This document shows positions 46,948 through 55,420 of a DNA stretch of 64,000 nucleotides, in pieces. Position 1 is the stretch's first letter; the number at the start of each line of letters is the position of its first letter. The translations under genes were made by a program, and so were the position numbers. Source of the stretch: Actinomycetota bacterium (GTDB lineage Bacteria > Actinomycetota > Humimicrobiia > Humimicrobiales > Humimicrobiaceae); assembly GCA_028698215.1 (NCBI GenBank), contig JAQVDY010000002.1, forward strand, positions 1-64,000, read 5' to 3'. Below the pieces are notes generated by a model. It saw only the letters and a list, made by a program, of their open reading frames with translations, ran no database searches and was not told the DNA's origin.

Positions 46948-47574
46948 ATGATTAAAGTATTGGTAACTGATGACCATTTGTTGGTAAGGCAAGGCATAAG
47001 GGCTTTGCTGGAAATGTGTGATGATATTGAGATTGTGGGAGAAGCAGAAAACGGCCACCAGGCATTTGAATTATGTCTAGAATTTAACCCGGATATAGTG
47101 TTGATGGATTTAATAATGCCCGGGTTAAGTGGAGTAGAAACCATTAAAACCATCCTAAAGGATATGCCCCAAGCCAAAATCGTAGTCTTAACCAGTTTTG
47201 TAGATAAGAAACTCATTGAAGAATCACTTAAGGCTGGAGCTATAGGGTACGTATTAAAAAATGTATCCGGAGACGACCTGATAGAAATAATTAGAAATGC
47301 CTATCAAGGCAAACCTACCCTTTCTTCGGAAGCCAGTGATTTCTTAATATCTAATTTAAAGAGGCCTTCAATTGAAGATTTTAGCTTAACCAACCAGGAA
47401 CAAAACATATTATCCTGCCTGGCTGATGGCCTATCCAATAAGGAAATAGCTAAGAAGCTGGTATTAAGCGTATCTACCGTGAAGTTTCATGTAAGCAATA
47501 TATTAACCAAGCTGGGTGCTTCCAGCAGGGCGGAAGCAGTATCCATTGCTCTAAAGAATAAACTGGTCGAATGA
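46948..47574 (+). CDS. NarL/LuxR-type response regulator
   Basis: 208 residues. The receiver domain has the acidic pair DD (8-9), the phosphorylation site D54 in VLMDLIMPG and the lysine in KNVSGDD. The LuxR-type helix-turn-helix (LTNQEQNILSCLADGLSNKE to VKFHVSNILTKLGASSRAEA) binds DNA. It is most likely phosphorylated by the HisKA_3 kinase at 43995, with which it is separated only by the helical gene. Confidence 0.93.
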   Translation: MIKVLVTDDHLLVRQGIRALLEMCDDIEIVGEAENGHQAFELCLEFNPDIVLMDLIMPGLSGVETIKTILKDMPQAKIVVLTSFVDKKLIEESLKAGAIGYVLKNVSGDDLIEIIRNAYQGKPTLSSEASDFLISNLKRPSIEDFSLTNQEQNILSCLADGLSNKEIAKKLVLSVSTVKFHVSNILTKLGASSRAEAVSIALKNKLVE

Positions 47575-47684
47575 CCAGTATAAACCTCTACTTTTTATCT
47601 TAAATTATCCATACTTAATACTATTACCTAAATATTTCCCCCCACCTATAATGATTAAACTACATTTTAAATAGGGAGGGGTGC

Positions 47685-48215
47685 ATGAGATCCATAAAAG
47701 TTTTAATGCTAATAGAAGACTTATTTGATGATAAGGAAGCATTGTATCCTTATTACCGCATGAAAGAAGAAGGCTATGAGGTTACCACGATAGGGCCAGT
47801 TGCTGGAAAAGAGTATCAGGGTAAATATGGCATAACCCTAAAAGCAGATTTATCGGCCAAGGAAGTGGAACTAAATGATGTTTCAGCCTTAATTATTCCT
47901 GGAGGATATGCTCCGGACAAAATGAGGAAAAATAAAGATATGGTAGATGTTGTAAGAAAAATATACCAACAGGGAGGGGTAGTAGCAGCAATATGCCACG
48001 GTCCCTGGATGCTGGTAGAGGCTGACGCAATTAAAGATAAAAAAGTTACAGGAGCAAGCTCCATATCTACCGACCTTAAAAATGCAGGCGGCAGCTTTGT
48101 TGATTGTGAAGTAGTAATTTCTGGAAATATTATTACCTCTAGGGGCCCAGACGACTTGCCTGTTTTCTGTAAATCAATAATCGGTCTTATAAGTCAAAAA
48201 GTTCAAAATAATTAG
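47685..48215 (+). CDS. DJ-1/PfpI-family protein
   Basis: 176 residues of the PfpI subgroup. The nucleophile elbow AAICHGPWML holds C104 and H105, with E11 (LIEDLFDD) near the active site. GGYAPDKMR and ITSRGPDDLP are further PfpI landmarks. Members act as glyoxalase III-type or deglycase enzymes, or as stress proteases; which applies cannot be told. AGGGAGGGG lies upstream of the ATG. Confidence 0.87.
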   Translation: MRSIKVLMLIEDLFDDKEALYPYYRMKEEGYEVTTIGPVAGKEYQGKYGITLKADLSAKEVELNDVSALIIPGGYAPDKMRKNKDMVDVVRKIYQQGGVVAAICHGPWMLVEADAIKDKKVTGASSISTDLKNAGGSFVDCEVVISGNIITSRGPDDLPVFCKSIIGLISQKVQNN

Positions 48216-48289
48216 TGAATGAAAGCAAATATAAATACATTAATGAATAAATTGGCTGCCAGCCATTAAATGGAATATCAGGAGGAGAA

Positions 48290-48517
48290 ATGTACGAGGA
48301 TTTAATGTTTCAAAAATGCCCTAAATGTGGTACCTGGCTGTATAGGAAAAGAAAATTTCACGAAGGGATAACCGGAGCTTTGGCTAAGGATATAAAGATT
48401 ATTAAAGATTCTGATGGCGATTCTGTTTATGTTTGCAATAACTGCCAGGCTAAGCTGGTTCATGTTATCACCAAGGGAAAACCTTTAGTATATAGGTATT
48501 CTCATTCCAAGCAGTGA
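48290..48517 (+). CDS. Small zinc-ribbon protein
   Basis: 75 residues with two CxxC pairs, CPKC (about 10-13) and CNNC, the pattern of a zinc ribbon. It is basic and has no other domain. AGGAGGAG precedes the ATG, indicating good translation. I cannot assign a function; it may be regulated with the preceding DJ-1-type gene. Confidence 0.68.
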   Translation: MYEDLMFQKCPKCGTWLYRKRKFHEGITGALAKDIKIIKDSDGDSVYVCNNCQAKLVHVITKGKPLVYRYSHSKQ

Positions 48518-48566
48518 ATTTAGCCCCTATTTTGAATCTGCCTGGTATAACAACATATTATTTTAT

Positions 48567-48602
48567 GTTTAACCCTAATTTGGTTTCAAATGAGGGCTAA
48601 AC
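48567..48602. repeat. Long imperfect inverted repeat
   Basis: GTTTA-CCCT-ATTTG pairs with CAAAT-AGGG-TAAAC around a GTTT loop, 14 pairs interrupted by two single mismatches. It lies 50 bases after the zinc-ribbon gene. It could end the upstream transcript, although no T-run follows. The remaining 48603-48824 shows nothing identifiable. Confidence 0.6.
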
Positions 48603-48824
48603 ATGCTATTTGATAAATGTTTGGCTTAAAGATCGCAGGCCAAATCCAGGAGTAAATAAAAGCATAGAGGTAATTTTTACTGGCCTTTAGGAAAGGTTAG
48701 AAAGATTAAAAATATTGAAATATCTGGATTTTTTAAACATCCCTAGATAAAGCACGAGATTAAATTGAAATATTTATGGCTATGCTAATACTAAAATGCT
48801 CATAAAATAAATACACAGGTTGAG

Positions 48825-48854
48825 TTGACAATCACAAGTTTGGTAGGTTAGAAT
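48825..48854 (+). promoter_or_regulatory. Predicted promoter of the sugar ABC transporter operon
   Basis: A perfect TTGACA at 48825-48830, an 18-base spacer and TAGAAT (5/6) at 48849-48854, 105 bases ahead of the ATPase gene. TTAATCGT at 48894-48901, downstream of the -10 box, recurs upstream of two other genes of the locus and may be an operator half-site. Confidence 0.6.
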
Positions 48855-48958
48855 TACATAAATAAAATAATTTTATTATAACCCAATAATTACTTAATCG
48901 TATAGACAAGACAAAATAAGCATAATTAAAATCATAAATAGAGAAGGATTAAAGAATT

Positions 48959-50446
48959 ATGGCTGATGAGGTAATTCTTAGCTTGAATAATATTTCCAAA
49001 GGTTTCCCGGGAGTACAAGCCCTAAAAGATGTTTCCTTTGAACTAAGAAAAGGCGAAGTCCATGGAATATGTGGAGAAAATGGTGCCGGCAAATCCACAC
49101 TTATCAAGATTGTATCGGGAGCTTATCAACCAGATGAAGGTGAAATCTACTTTGAAGGTAAAAAGGTGTCCCTGGATCCATATACAGCCATGAACCTGGG
49201 CATACAGACTATCTACCAGGAGCATACCATTTTCCCTCATTTGAGTATTACTGAAAATATTTTTGTGGGAATGGAAATTACCAATAACGGTATTATGCAG
49301 AAAGTGGAAATGCGCAAGAAAACAGCTGAAGTTCTAGAATATCTCCATAGCGACCTCAATCCTGATCAGCTGGTGAACGACCTGTCGTCAGGAGAACAAA
49401 AAATAGTAGAGATTGCCAAGGCTCTGGTGCTGGACCGTAAAGTAATAATAATGGATGAGCCTACCGCTTCTTTTTCGGTGAGTGAAATTGATAATTTGCT
49501 GGAGATTGTAAATAAAATTAAGAAAACCGGAATTGGAGTTATCTATATTTCTCACCATTTGGAGGAAGTGTTTAAAGTTGCGGACAGGATTAGTGTACTA
49601 AGAGATGGAATGCATGTAAAAACTTGCGATGTAGGTGAAGTTGATGAGTCTCAGCTAATTAAGTACATGGTTGGCCGCGATGCATCTGCTTTTTACCATC
49701 GTGAATTTTATGAGCCCGGTGAAACAGTGTTGGAAGTAGAGAACCTCTCGGGTAATGGGGTAAAAGATATATCGTTTGAGGTCAAAAGGGGAGAAATTCT
49801 AGGTTTTGCTGGAATGGTAGGTTCGGGTAGATCTGAGCTTATGACTCTTCTTTTTGGAGGTGCCGAAAAAATAGATGGACGCATTTCTATTTTGGGGCAA
49901 GAGGTTAATTTAAAAGACCCCAGTGATGCAATAAGGAATAAGATGTGCTACATCACTGAAGACCGGCAGTTTACCGGCTTGTTTTTAATTCATTCCATAG
50001 CCCGCAATATAATGATTGCCGATATGGTCAATACCAAAGGATCCACCATAACCCCTACCAATGAGGTAGAGATTGGAGACCGAATGGTTAAGAAACTTAA
50101 TATAAAGGCACCCAATTCACAGATGCTGGCAGGGAATCTTTCAGGCGGCAACCAGCAAAAAGTTGTTTTAGCCAAGTGGTTTAATACCAATGGGGAGATT
50201 TTTATCTTTGATGAGCCCACCAGAGGTATAGATGTAGGAGCCAAACAGGAAATCTATCAGCTGATGACTAATCTCTTAGAAGAAGGCAAGGCTATAGTAA
50301 TGGTCTCTTCTGATATGCCGGAGATAGCTTCCATGAGTGACCGGATTATGGTTATGAAAGCAGGCCAGATTGAAGGGGAGCTAAAAAGGGAAGAAATCAG
50401 TGAGGAAAATATACTTGAGTTATCAATAGGAGGTAAAAAAATATGA
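48959..50446 (+). CDS. Sugar ABC importer ATPase, tandem (RbsA/XylG/MglA type)
   Basis: 495 residues with two ABC domains in one chain, as in ribose-type carbohydrate importers. Domain 1 has Walker A GENGAGKST (about 38-46), signature LSSGEQK and MDEPTASFS. Domain 2 has the degenerate Walker A GMVGSGRSE, signature LSGGNQQKV and FDEPTRGIDVG. It energises sugar uptake. Its stop overlaps the permease start (ATGA), so they are coupled. The sugar cannot be read from the sequence. Confidence 0.94.
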   Translation: MADEVILSLNNISKGFPGVQALKDVSFELRKGEVHGICGENGAGKSTLIKIVSGAYQPDEGEIYFEGKKVSLDPYTAMNLGIQTIYQEHTIFPHLSITENIFVGMEITNNGIMQKVEMRKKTAEVLEYLHSDLNPDQLVNDLSSGEQKIVEIAKALVLDRKVIIMDEPTASFSVSEIDNLLEIVNKIKKTGIGVIYISHHLEEVFKVADRISVLRDGMHVKTCDVGEVDESQLIKYMVGRDASAFYHREFYEPGETVLEVENLSGNGVKDISFEVKRGEILGFAGMVGSGRSELMTLLFGGAEKIDGRISILGQEVNLKDPSDAIRNKMCYITEDRQFTGLFLIHSIARNIMIADMVNTKGSTITPTNEVEIGDRMVKKLNIKAPNSQMLAGNLSGGNQQKVVLAKWFNTNGEIFIFDEPTRGIDVGAKQEIYQLMTNLLEEGKAIVMVSSDMPEIASMSDRIMVMKAGQIEGELKREEISEENILELSIGGKKI

Positions 50447-51498
50447 AACAGTCGCCTGAACCGGAAAGAAGAAAAGGTTTTGCGCTTTTTGGAAGGGGAG
50501 AAAATTCTACGGTTTTGATGATTACCATTTTTTTCTTCATTGCCATAGTGCTTATACAGGTTATTACCAGTGCTGTTGCTGGAGGCGTAACTTACCCCTC
50601 GTTTATAAGCCCAGTTAACTTATTGAATATATTTATGCAGGTGGCTGCTGTGGGAATTATGGCTATGGGTATGTCTGTAGTAATGATTGGCGGAGGAATA
50701 GACCTATCGGTTGGTATGTTGGTTTCCCTGGTAGCTCTTTACTTTGCCAAAGCTTTTAGGGACTGGAATTATCCTGTAGCTGTGGCTATTGCTTCTATTG
50801 TAGTAATAGCAATTTTACTGGAAACAGCTATGGGCTGGATAATTTCCCGCTTTAAGGTAGAGCCTTTTATTATTACTCTGGGTGGTATGATAGCATTCAG
50901 GGGGATTGCTCTCCTAATTTGCCGTTCGCAGGAAATTAGTACCCAGGGCATCCTGAATCCGCTAAAAGCTAATCTAATTGAAGGGGCAAAAGGGCCATCA
51001 GGGTTATCACTTACTATACCTGTGTATGTTATTGTTTTCCTAGTTATAACCGTGATTATGTGGTGGCTGCTGAAATACACCAAGTATGGCAGAAGGGTTT
51101 ATGCGGTAGGAGCAAACCGTAATGCTGCCTATCTAGCCGGTATTGATGTAAAAAATATTATGATGTCTACCTATGCTCTAAACGGATTTCTGGTTTCTAT
51201 CGCTTCCTTCATGTTGTTAGCTCGAGTTAATACCGCTATAATAACTGTAGGACAGAATTTGGAAATTGATGTTATTGCTGCCACGGTTGTAGGCGGAGTT
51301 GCACTTTCAGGAGGCAAAGGAAATATTTGGGGTACTTTTATTGGAGCGATTTTATTGGGTTCTATTGCTAATGCTATGAATATCCTTCGTCTGCAAAGCG
51401 AGTGGCAGTTTGTAGCTAAGGGTATAATTATAATAGCAGCAGTTACTGCCGGTGCTATTGTTCAGGCCAGAAGCCAGAGGATGAAACAAATCAGATAA
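50443..51498 (+). CDS. Sugar ABC importer permease (RbsC type)
   Basis: 351 residues, eight to ten membrane helices. Family landmarks MGMSVVMIGGGIDLSVG, FIITLGGMIAFRG, YGRRVYAVGANRNAAYLAGI and VGGVALSGGKGNIWGT (the loop contacting the ATPase) are all present. A single permease gene implies a homodimeric channel, as in the ribose importer. Confidence 0.93.
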   Translation: MKQSPEPERRKGFALFGRGENSTVLMITIFFFIAIVLIQVITSAVAGGVTYPSFISPVNLLNIFMQVAAVGIMAMGMSVVMIGGGIDLSVGMLVSLVALYFAKAFRDWNYPVAVAIASIVVIAILLETAMGWIISRFKVEPFIITLGGMIAFRGIALLICRSQEISTQGILNPLKANLIEGAKGPSGLSLTIPVYVIVFLVITVIMWWLLKYTKYGRRVYAVGANRNAAYLAGIDVKNIMMSTYALNGFLVSIASFMLLARVNTAIITVGQNLEIDVIAATVVGGVALSGGKGNIWGTFIGAILLGSIANAMNILRLQSEWQFVAKGIIIIAAVTAGAIVQARSQRMKQIR

Positions 51499-51544
51499 GG
51501 TAAATTCATAAAAAAATAATTAGTTTTTTGGAAAAATATATTTG

Positions 51545-51568
51545 CTGTAACTTATTTAATCGTTACAG
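51545..51568. promoter_or_regulatory. Inverted repeat in front of the binding-protein gene
   Basis: CTGTAAC and GTTACAG, perfect 7-bp arms around 10 bases that include TTTAAT. It lies in the 118-base gap between permease and binding-protein genes. It could be a repressor operator or an mRNA hairpin raising the amount of binding protein relative to the membrane parts. TTAATCGT (51556-51563) overlaps it. Confidence 0.45.
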
Positions 51569-51616
51569 TATTATATAAATAGAAATGATAACAAGAAAGG
51601 AAAGAGGTAAAAAGCA

Positions 51617-52858
51617 ATGAAGAGAATATTAGTTCTCCTAATCGTAGTTGCTTTGGCGATTACATTCTCATTCGCAGGTTGTACAGCACAAGCACCTGCG
51701 GAAGAAGCGGCTGAAGCTCCTGCGGAAGAGCCTGCAGCTGAAGAACCTGCAGCTGAAGAACCTGCAGCGGAAGAGCCTGCAGCTGAAGAGCCTGCAGCTG
51801 AAGAACCTGCAGCTGAAGTACAGACTCTGGATATAGGTTTCTATGCTGACGGCGCAGACTCCTACTATCAGGTAATGGTAGACACTATGCAGGCATGTGC
51901 AGATGCTGATCCTGAAACAGAGTGGACAATCGATTATAAAGTTGGACAGAACACCGCAGCAGAACAGCTGCAGGCAGTTGAAGACTTTATAACCGCTGGA
52001 TATGACGCTATAGTAGTTATCCAGAACTCTGCTGATACAACATCTGAGTGTATAACCAAATGCCAGGCAGCAGGCATTCCTTACTTCGGCGCTGCCCACA
52101 GCTTTGCATCAGCTCCAAATGCAACTGATGCTGCTGGATCATGCTGTTATAACTTTGTAGAAGCCGGTGTCTATGCTGGCGAAGACGCTTTAGCAAGAGG
52201 CGTTAAGAAAGTTATAAATATTGAAGGCCAGCTGGGCCAGGGTAGTGCAGGCGCACAAACACTGGGCTTTTTGAAAGCATATGAAGATGCTGGAATGAGC
52301 CTGGGGGGCCCTACTGCTGAAGAAGTAGCTACCAAAAAAACTGAAGCTAGCCTGGATGGAACTCAGGATATAGAAGTTGTATTCTGGGCTTCAGGCGGAT
52401 GGTTCTCAGATCCTGCACAGAAAGCAATGACTGATGCTATCACATCTCTCGGAGTTGACGGTTTTGATGGTGCATATGTGCAGAACGATCCTATGATGGA
52501 AGGTGTTCTGATGGCCATGGAAGAAGCAGGACTAAATTCTTCTGACTACTGGTTAGGAGCATCAAACGGTAGAGAGATCTCATGGCAGTGGGTTAAAGAT
52601 GGCGTAATAACCATGGATGTTAACCAGACCGCAGCTCTTGAAGGCGACACCCTGTATCAGCAGGTTAAAGCTCACTTCAATGGCGACGAATACAGAAAAT
52701 ACATTCATCCATACTTAACACCTTATAATGTTGATAATATTAACGATGTTGCCCTAGTTCCTTTCTCCGATGTAGATGCATACATGGCTGGAAGAGAAGC
52801 AGGCGACTTTGTTACTGATATCAACGATCCTAAATTTGTTGATCAGGAAGGATTTTAA
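51617..52858 (+). CDS. Sugar ABC substrate-binding lipoprotein (RbsB-like)
   Basis: 413 residues. A signal peptide with lipobox SFAGC is followed by an Ala/Glu/Pro-rich linker made of repeated AEEPA units (about residues 37-66). The periplasmic-binding-protein type 1 fold starts at TLDIGFYADG. NTAAEQLQAVEDFITAGYDAIVV and the later FDGAYVQND follow the ribose-binding pattern. The linker probably spaces the binding domain from the membrane or across the cell wall. Ligand unknown; the downstream genes suggest a sugar or sugar acid with a branched or four-to-six-carbon chain. Confidence 0.9.
   Translation: MKRILVLLIVVALAITFSFAGCTAQAPAEEAAEAPAEEPAAEEPAAEEPAAEEPAAEEPAAEEPAAEVQTLDIGFYADGADSYYQVMVDTMQACADADPETEWTIDYKVGQNTAAEQLQAVEDFITAGYDAIVVIQNSADTTSECITKCQAAGIPYFGAAHSFASAPNATDAAGSCCYNFVEAGVYAGEDALARGVKKVINIEGQLGQGSAGAQTLGFLKAYEDAGMSLGGPTAEEVATKKTEASLDGTQDIEVVFWASGGWFSDPAQKAMTDAITSLGVDGFDGAYVQNDPMMEGVLMAMEEAGLNSSDYWLGASNGREISWQWVKDGVITMDVNQTAALEGDTLYQQVKAHFNGDEYRKYIHPYLTPYNVDNINDVALVPFSDVDAYMAGREAGDFVTDINDPKFVDQEGF
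51725..51814 (+). repeat. Six tandem 15-bp repeats coding for the AEEPA linker
   Basis: Six consecutive copies of GAAGARCCTGCAGCN, in frame, encoding Glu-Glu-Pro-Ala-Ala. Near-identity at DNA level, including third positions, suggests recent expansion by slippage. Confidence 0.95.
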
Positions 52859-52952
52859 GGTTAACTAGTAAGATAAAGGATGACAGAAGGACTTAATAGA
52901 AGCTGGATAAATGTATTAGAAGAAATTAAGTCTAACAGCAGAGATACAATAA

Positions 52953-52993
52953 AAATAATCAGGGGTTCTATATAGGCCCCTGATTATTTTTTT
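52953..52993 (+). terminator. Rho-independent terminator after the binding-protein gene
   Basis: AAATAATCAGGGG, an 11-base loop and CCCCTGATTATTT running into a T-run. Thirteen base pairs. It separates the transporter operon from the enzymes that follow. Confidence 0.95.
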
Positions 52994-53131
52994 CCTGGTT
53001 ATTTTGGGCATTTTGTTATTTTATGTGTTTAGTAGTTTAATGGTTTCAAAAGCAAAGCTATGGTTAAGAAGCGATCACAGGACTAAAACCATAAAACCTA
53101 TAAATCAGAAACATATTCAAGGAGGAAAAAT

Positions 53132-53962
53132 ATGGGTAAAAGATATACCAAGCAAGAAGTTGTGGATCGATTACAGGCGGAAATAAAAAAAGGTAAGCCA
53201 TTATTTATGCCTAATTGTGGAATGGGCATTTCCGCTAAATTTCAGGAGAAAGGAGGCTCAGATATCATTTGCATATCTCCTACCAGCTACTGGAGGCTCA
53301 AAGGGCAAGGTTCTTTGGCCGCTTTTCTGCCTTTCTATGACATAAACCAGGTAGTATTTGACCTCGCTAAGGAAATTGTGCCGGTAGTAAGTGAAGTACC
53401 TCTAATTGGCCTTACCGGCCCCCATAACCCATTGCTGCCACACCAGAAGCACCTGGAAATATTAAAAGAGTTAGGCCTCTCCGGTATTAATCCTTTTATA
53501 AGTAAACTTTATGGAGAAAGCTTCAGTGAACAGATAGAGCATATAGGAATGGGCTGGAAGAATGAGGTGGAAATAGTGGAAGTTGCCCAAAAAATGGATA
53601 TGTTTACCTTTTCCTATGCATTTTCGCCCGAAGAAGCATCTATTTTAGCCCAAGCTGGAGCGGATATAATAGCTTCCCATGTGGGCTCTACTAAAGGCGG
53701 TTCCATTGGGGCCAAAACATCATTGACCTTAGAGGAAGCTGCCCAGCTAAGCCAGGAGATTTTTGATGCTGCCCGAAAAGTTAATAAGGATGTAATCCTG
53801 TTTGCACACGGGGGACCCATTGAAGGACCTAAAGAAGTGGAATATGTATTTAAAAATACAGATGCACAAGGATTCACTGGTGGCTCCGCTGCTGAAAGGA
53901 TGCCTATAGAAAAAGCAATACTGGAAGTAACCCAAGCTTATAAAAATGTACCAATGAAATAA
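53132..53962 (+). CDS. PF09370-type 'PEP hydrolase' TIM-barrel protein, copy 1
   Basis: 276 residues. Family blocks: MPNCGMGISAKFQEKGGSD, ISPTSYWRLKGQGSLAAFLP, the catalytic-looking FAHGGPIEGP and GFTGGSAAERMPIEKAI. The family is an isocitrate-lyase/PEP-mutase-like TIM barrel annotated as PEP hydrolase or 'TIM-barrel signal transduction protein'; a biochemical role is not established. GGAGG precedes the ATG. It is followed after 20 bases by the Tm-1-like gene, and these two domains form one protein, Tm-1, in plants. Compared with copies 2 and 3 it has CIS in place of GLY before the tyrosine/tryptophan block. Confidence 0.85.
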   Translation: MGKRYTKQEVVDRLQAEIKKGKPLFMPNCGMGISAKFQEKGGSDIICISPTSYWRLKGQGSLAAFLPFYDINQVVFDLAKEIVPVVSEVPLIGLTGPHNPLLPHQKHLEILKELGLSGINPFISKLYGESFSEQIEHIGMGWKNEVEIVEVAQKMDMFTFSYAFSPEEASILAQAGADIIASHVGSTKGGSIGAKTSLTLEEAAQLSQEIFDAARKVNKDVILFAHGGPIEGPKEVEYVFKNTDAQGFTGGSAAERMPIEKAILEVTQAYKNVPMK

Positions 53963-53982
53963 ACAAAATTGAAGGAATAAAC

Positions 53983-55368
53983 ATGAATGATAAAAAACCA
54001 AATATTTTATGCATAGGCGTACTGGACACCAAGGGTGACGAAATAAAGTTCCTAGCCCGGGAATGCCAAAAACTGGGAGCTAACGCCAAGATAATGGAGC
54101 TGAGCCTGGGTGGTGAGGTAGGATGGGCCGATATCTCTTTGTCTGAAGTGCTGGCAGAAGATGGAATACATAAAGAGGATGTATTTAAAGCTTCAAGGAC
54201 TGAAGCCATAGAGATTGTGGGAAAAGCTGGAGCTAAAAAGATGGCCAAGCTTTATGAAGAAGGCCAGGTAGATGGAGTTATCGCCTGGTCTGGATCAGTA
54301 GGAACTACAGTCAGCACTATGACTATGAGGGCCCTACCTATAGGAGTCCCCAAGATAATGCTTTCCACTTGTGCAGCCAGCGATGTTAGCTCCTGGTTGG
54401 GAAGTAAAGATATTTACATCTCCAACCCCATATCGGAAAAGGGGGTTAACCGGGTTACCAGGAAAATTGTGGCTAATGCCACCGCTGCTATCGTAGCTAT
54501 GGCCAAAGTGGGAGAAATATCTGAAAAAGAAGCCAAGCCTTTGGCTGCGGTAACCGCCTATGGTACTACTACCCCTGCAGTTATGAGATTATCGAAATAT
54601 ATGGAAGAAAAAAGAGGCTTTGATACCATAACCATACATCAGGTAGGTACCGGTGCTACCATGGAGGACTTGATAAGGTCCAGGATGATTACTGCTGTTT
54701 ACGACATTACTATTGGAGAGCTCAGCAACAACTATTATGGCAGTATATATGGGATTGATCCAGACTGGGAAGGAGAAAGGCTGACTGCTGCCAGTGATAT
54801 GGGTATACCCCAGATAGTATGTCCGGGAGGGCTGGCCCAGTGTGCTTATGGTCCCCTTAAGACCATGCCCGGCAAGATCATGGAGGAATATAAACAAGGC
54901 AAGAGGGTATCTTACCAGAACTCCAGGGAGCCCTATATACATAATTCAGCAGTTACTATTATTGCGCCTACCCTGGAAGAAACAGAATTATTTGCCACAG
55001 AGATAATAGAAAAGCTGAATAGAACCACTGGTCCTACTGCCCTGGTACTTCCTCTCAGGGGATGGAGCGCTTATGACCAATCGGTAGAGCAGGCTACAGT
55101 GGAAAGAGGATGGGCTAAGGAAAAAGGTGATGGCCCGGTTTGGATACCGGATCCCGATAATCCAAAGTGGTCTAAGAGAGCTACTACCATGTGGAACATA
55201 TTCAAGCAAAAAATAGACAAAGATAATCCTAATCTGGATCTTATAGTATGCAATAACCATATTTTGGATATTGTTTTTACTGATTTTTTAAACCGGATTA
55301 TGGGGGATATGCTGGATGGAAGATGGACCAAAGGGTCATACCGGGATATGGAGAACATAGTAGAATAA
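53983..55368 (+). CDS. Tm-1-like ATP-binding protein (UPF0261, PF06792)
   Basis: 461 residues. The N-terminus ILCIGVLDTKGDEIKFLA is the most typical UPF0261 stretch. AWSGSVGTTVSTMTMRALPIG, PKIMLSTCAASDV and the later QVGTGATMEDLI (about 220-235) are further blocks. The tomato homologue binds ATP through this domain and blocks tobamovirus replication; bacterial function is unknown. Placed directly after a PF09370 protein and inside a sugar-utilisation locus, a role in activating or phosphorylating a substrate is possible but inferred. A strong terminator follows 19 bases after the stop. Confidence 0.87.
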   Translation: MNDKKPNILCIGVLDTKGDEIKFLARECQKLGANAKIMELSLGGEVGWADISLSEVLAEDGIHKEDVFKASRTEAIEIVGKAGAKKMAKLYEEGQVDGVIAWSGSVGTTVSTMTMRALPIGVPKIMLSTCAASDVSSWLGSKDIYISNPISEKGVNRVTRKIVANATAAIVAMAKVGEISEKEAKPLAAVTAYGTTTPAVMRLSKYMEEKRGFDTITIHQVGTGATMEDLIRSRMITAVYDITIGELSNNYYGSIYGIDPDWEGERLTAASDMGIPQIVCPGGLAQCAYGPLKTMPGKIMEEYKQGKRVSYQNSREPYIHNSAVTIIAPTLEETELFATEIIEKLNRTTGPTALVLPLRGWSAYDQSVEQATVERGWAKEKGDGPVWIPDPDNPKWSKRATTMWNIFKQKIDKDNPNLDLIVCNNHILDIVFTDFLNRIMGDMLDGRWTKGSYRDMENIVE

Positions 55369-55386
55369 AAACTAAAAACATCTGTA

Positions 55387-55420
55387 AAAAATACCCTGGT
55401 TTAACCTCCAGGGTATTTTT
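55387..55420. terminator. Bidirectional terminator between the Tm-1-like and MFS genes
   Basis: AAAAATACCCTGG, eight bases, CCAGGGTATTTTT: 13 perfect pairs with A- and T-runs on both sides, so it can end transcripts from both strands. The stop codon of the MFS gene lies in its loop. Confidence 0.95.

Noticed and set aside
51725-51814. Tandem 15-bp repeats as a CRISPR-like array
   Set aside because: No spacers, unit too short, in frame inside a gene.
51668-52099. Cysteine-rich minus-strand open frame of 143 codons
   Set aside because: It is the antisense of the binding-protein gene, and its cysteine/serine/arginine repeats mirror the AEEPA coding repeats. No ribosome-binding site.
53004-53186. 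Plus-strand open frame of 60 codons overlapping the start of PF09370 copy 1
   Set aside because: It runs through the ribosome-binding site and first codons of a well-supported gene and resembles no known protein.
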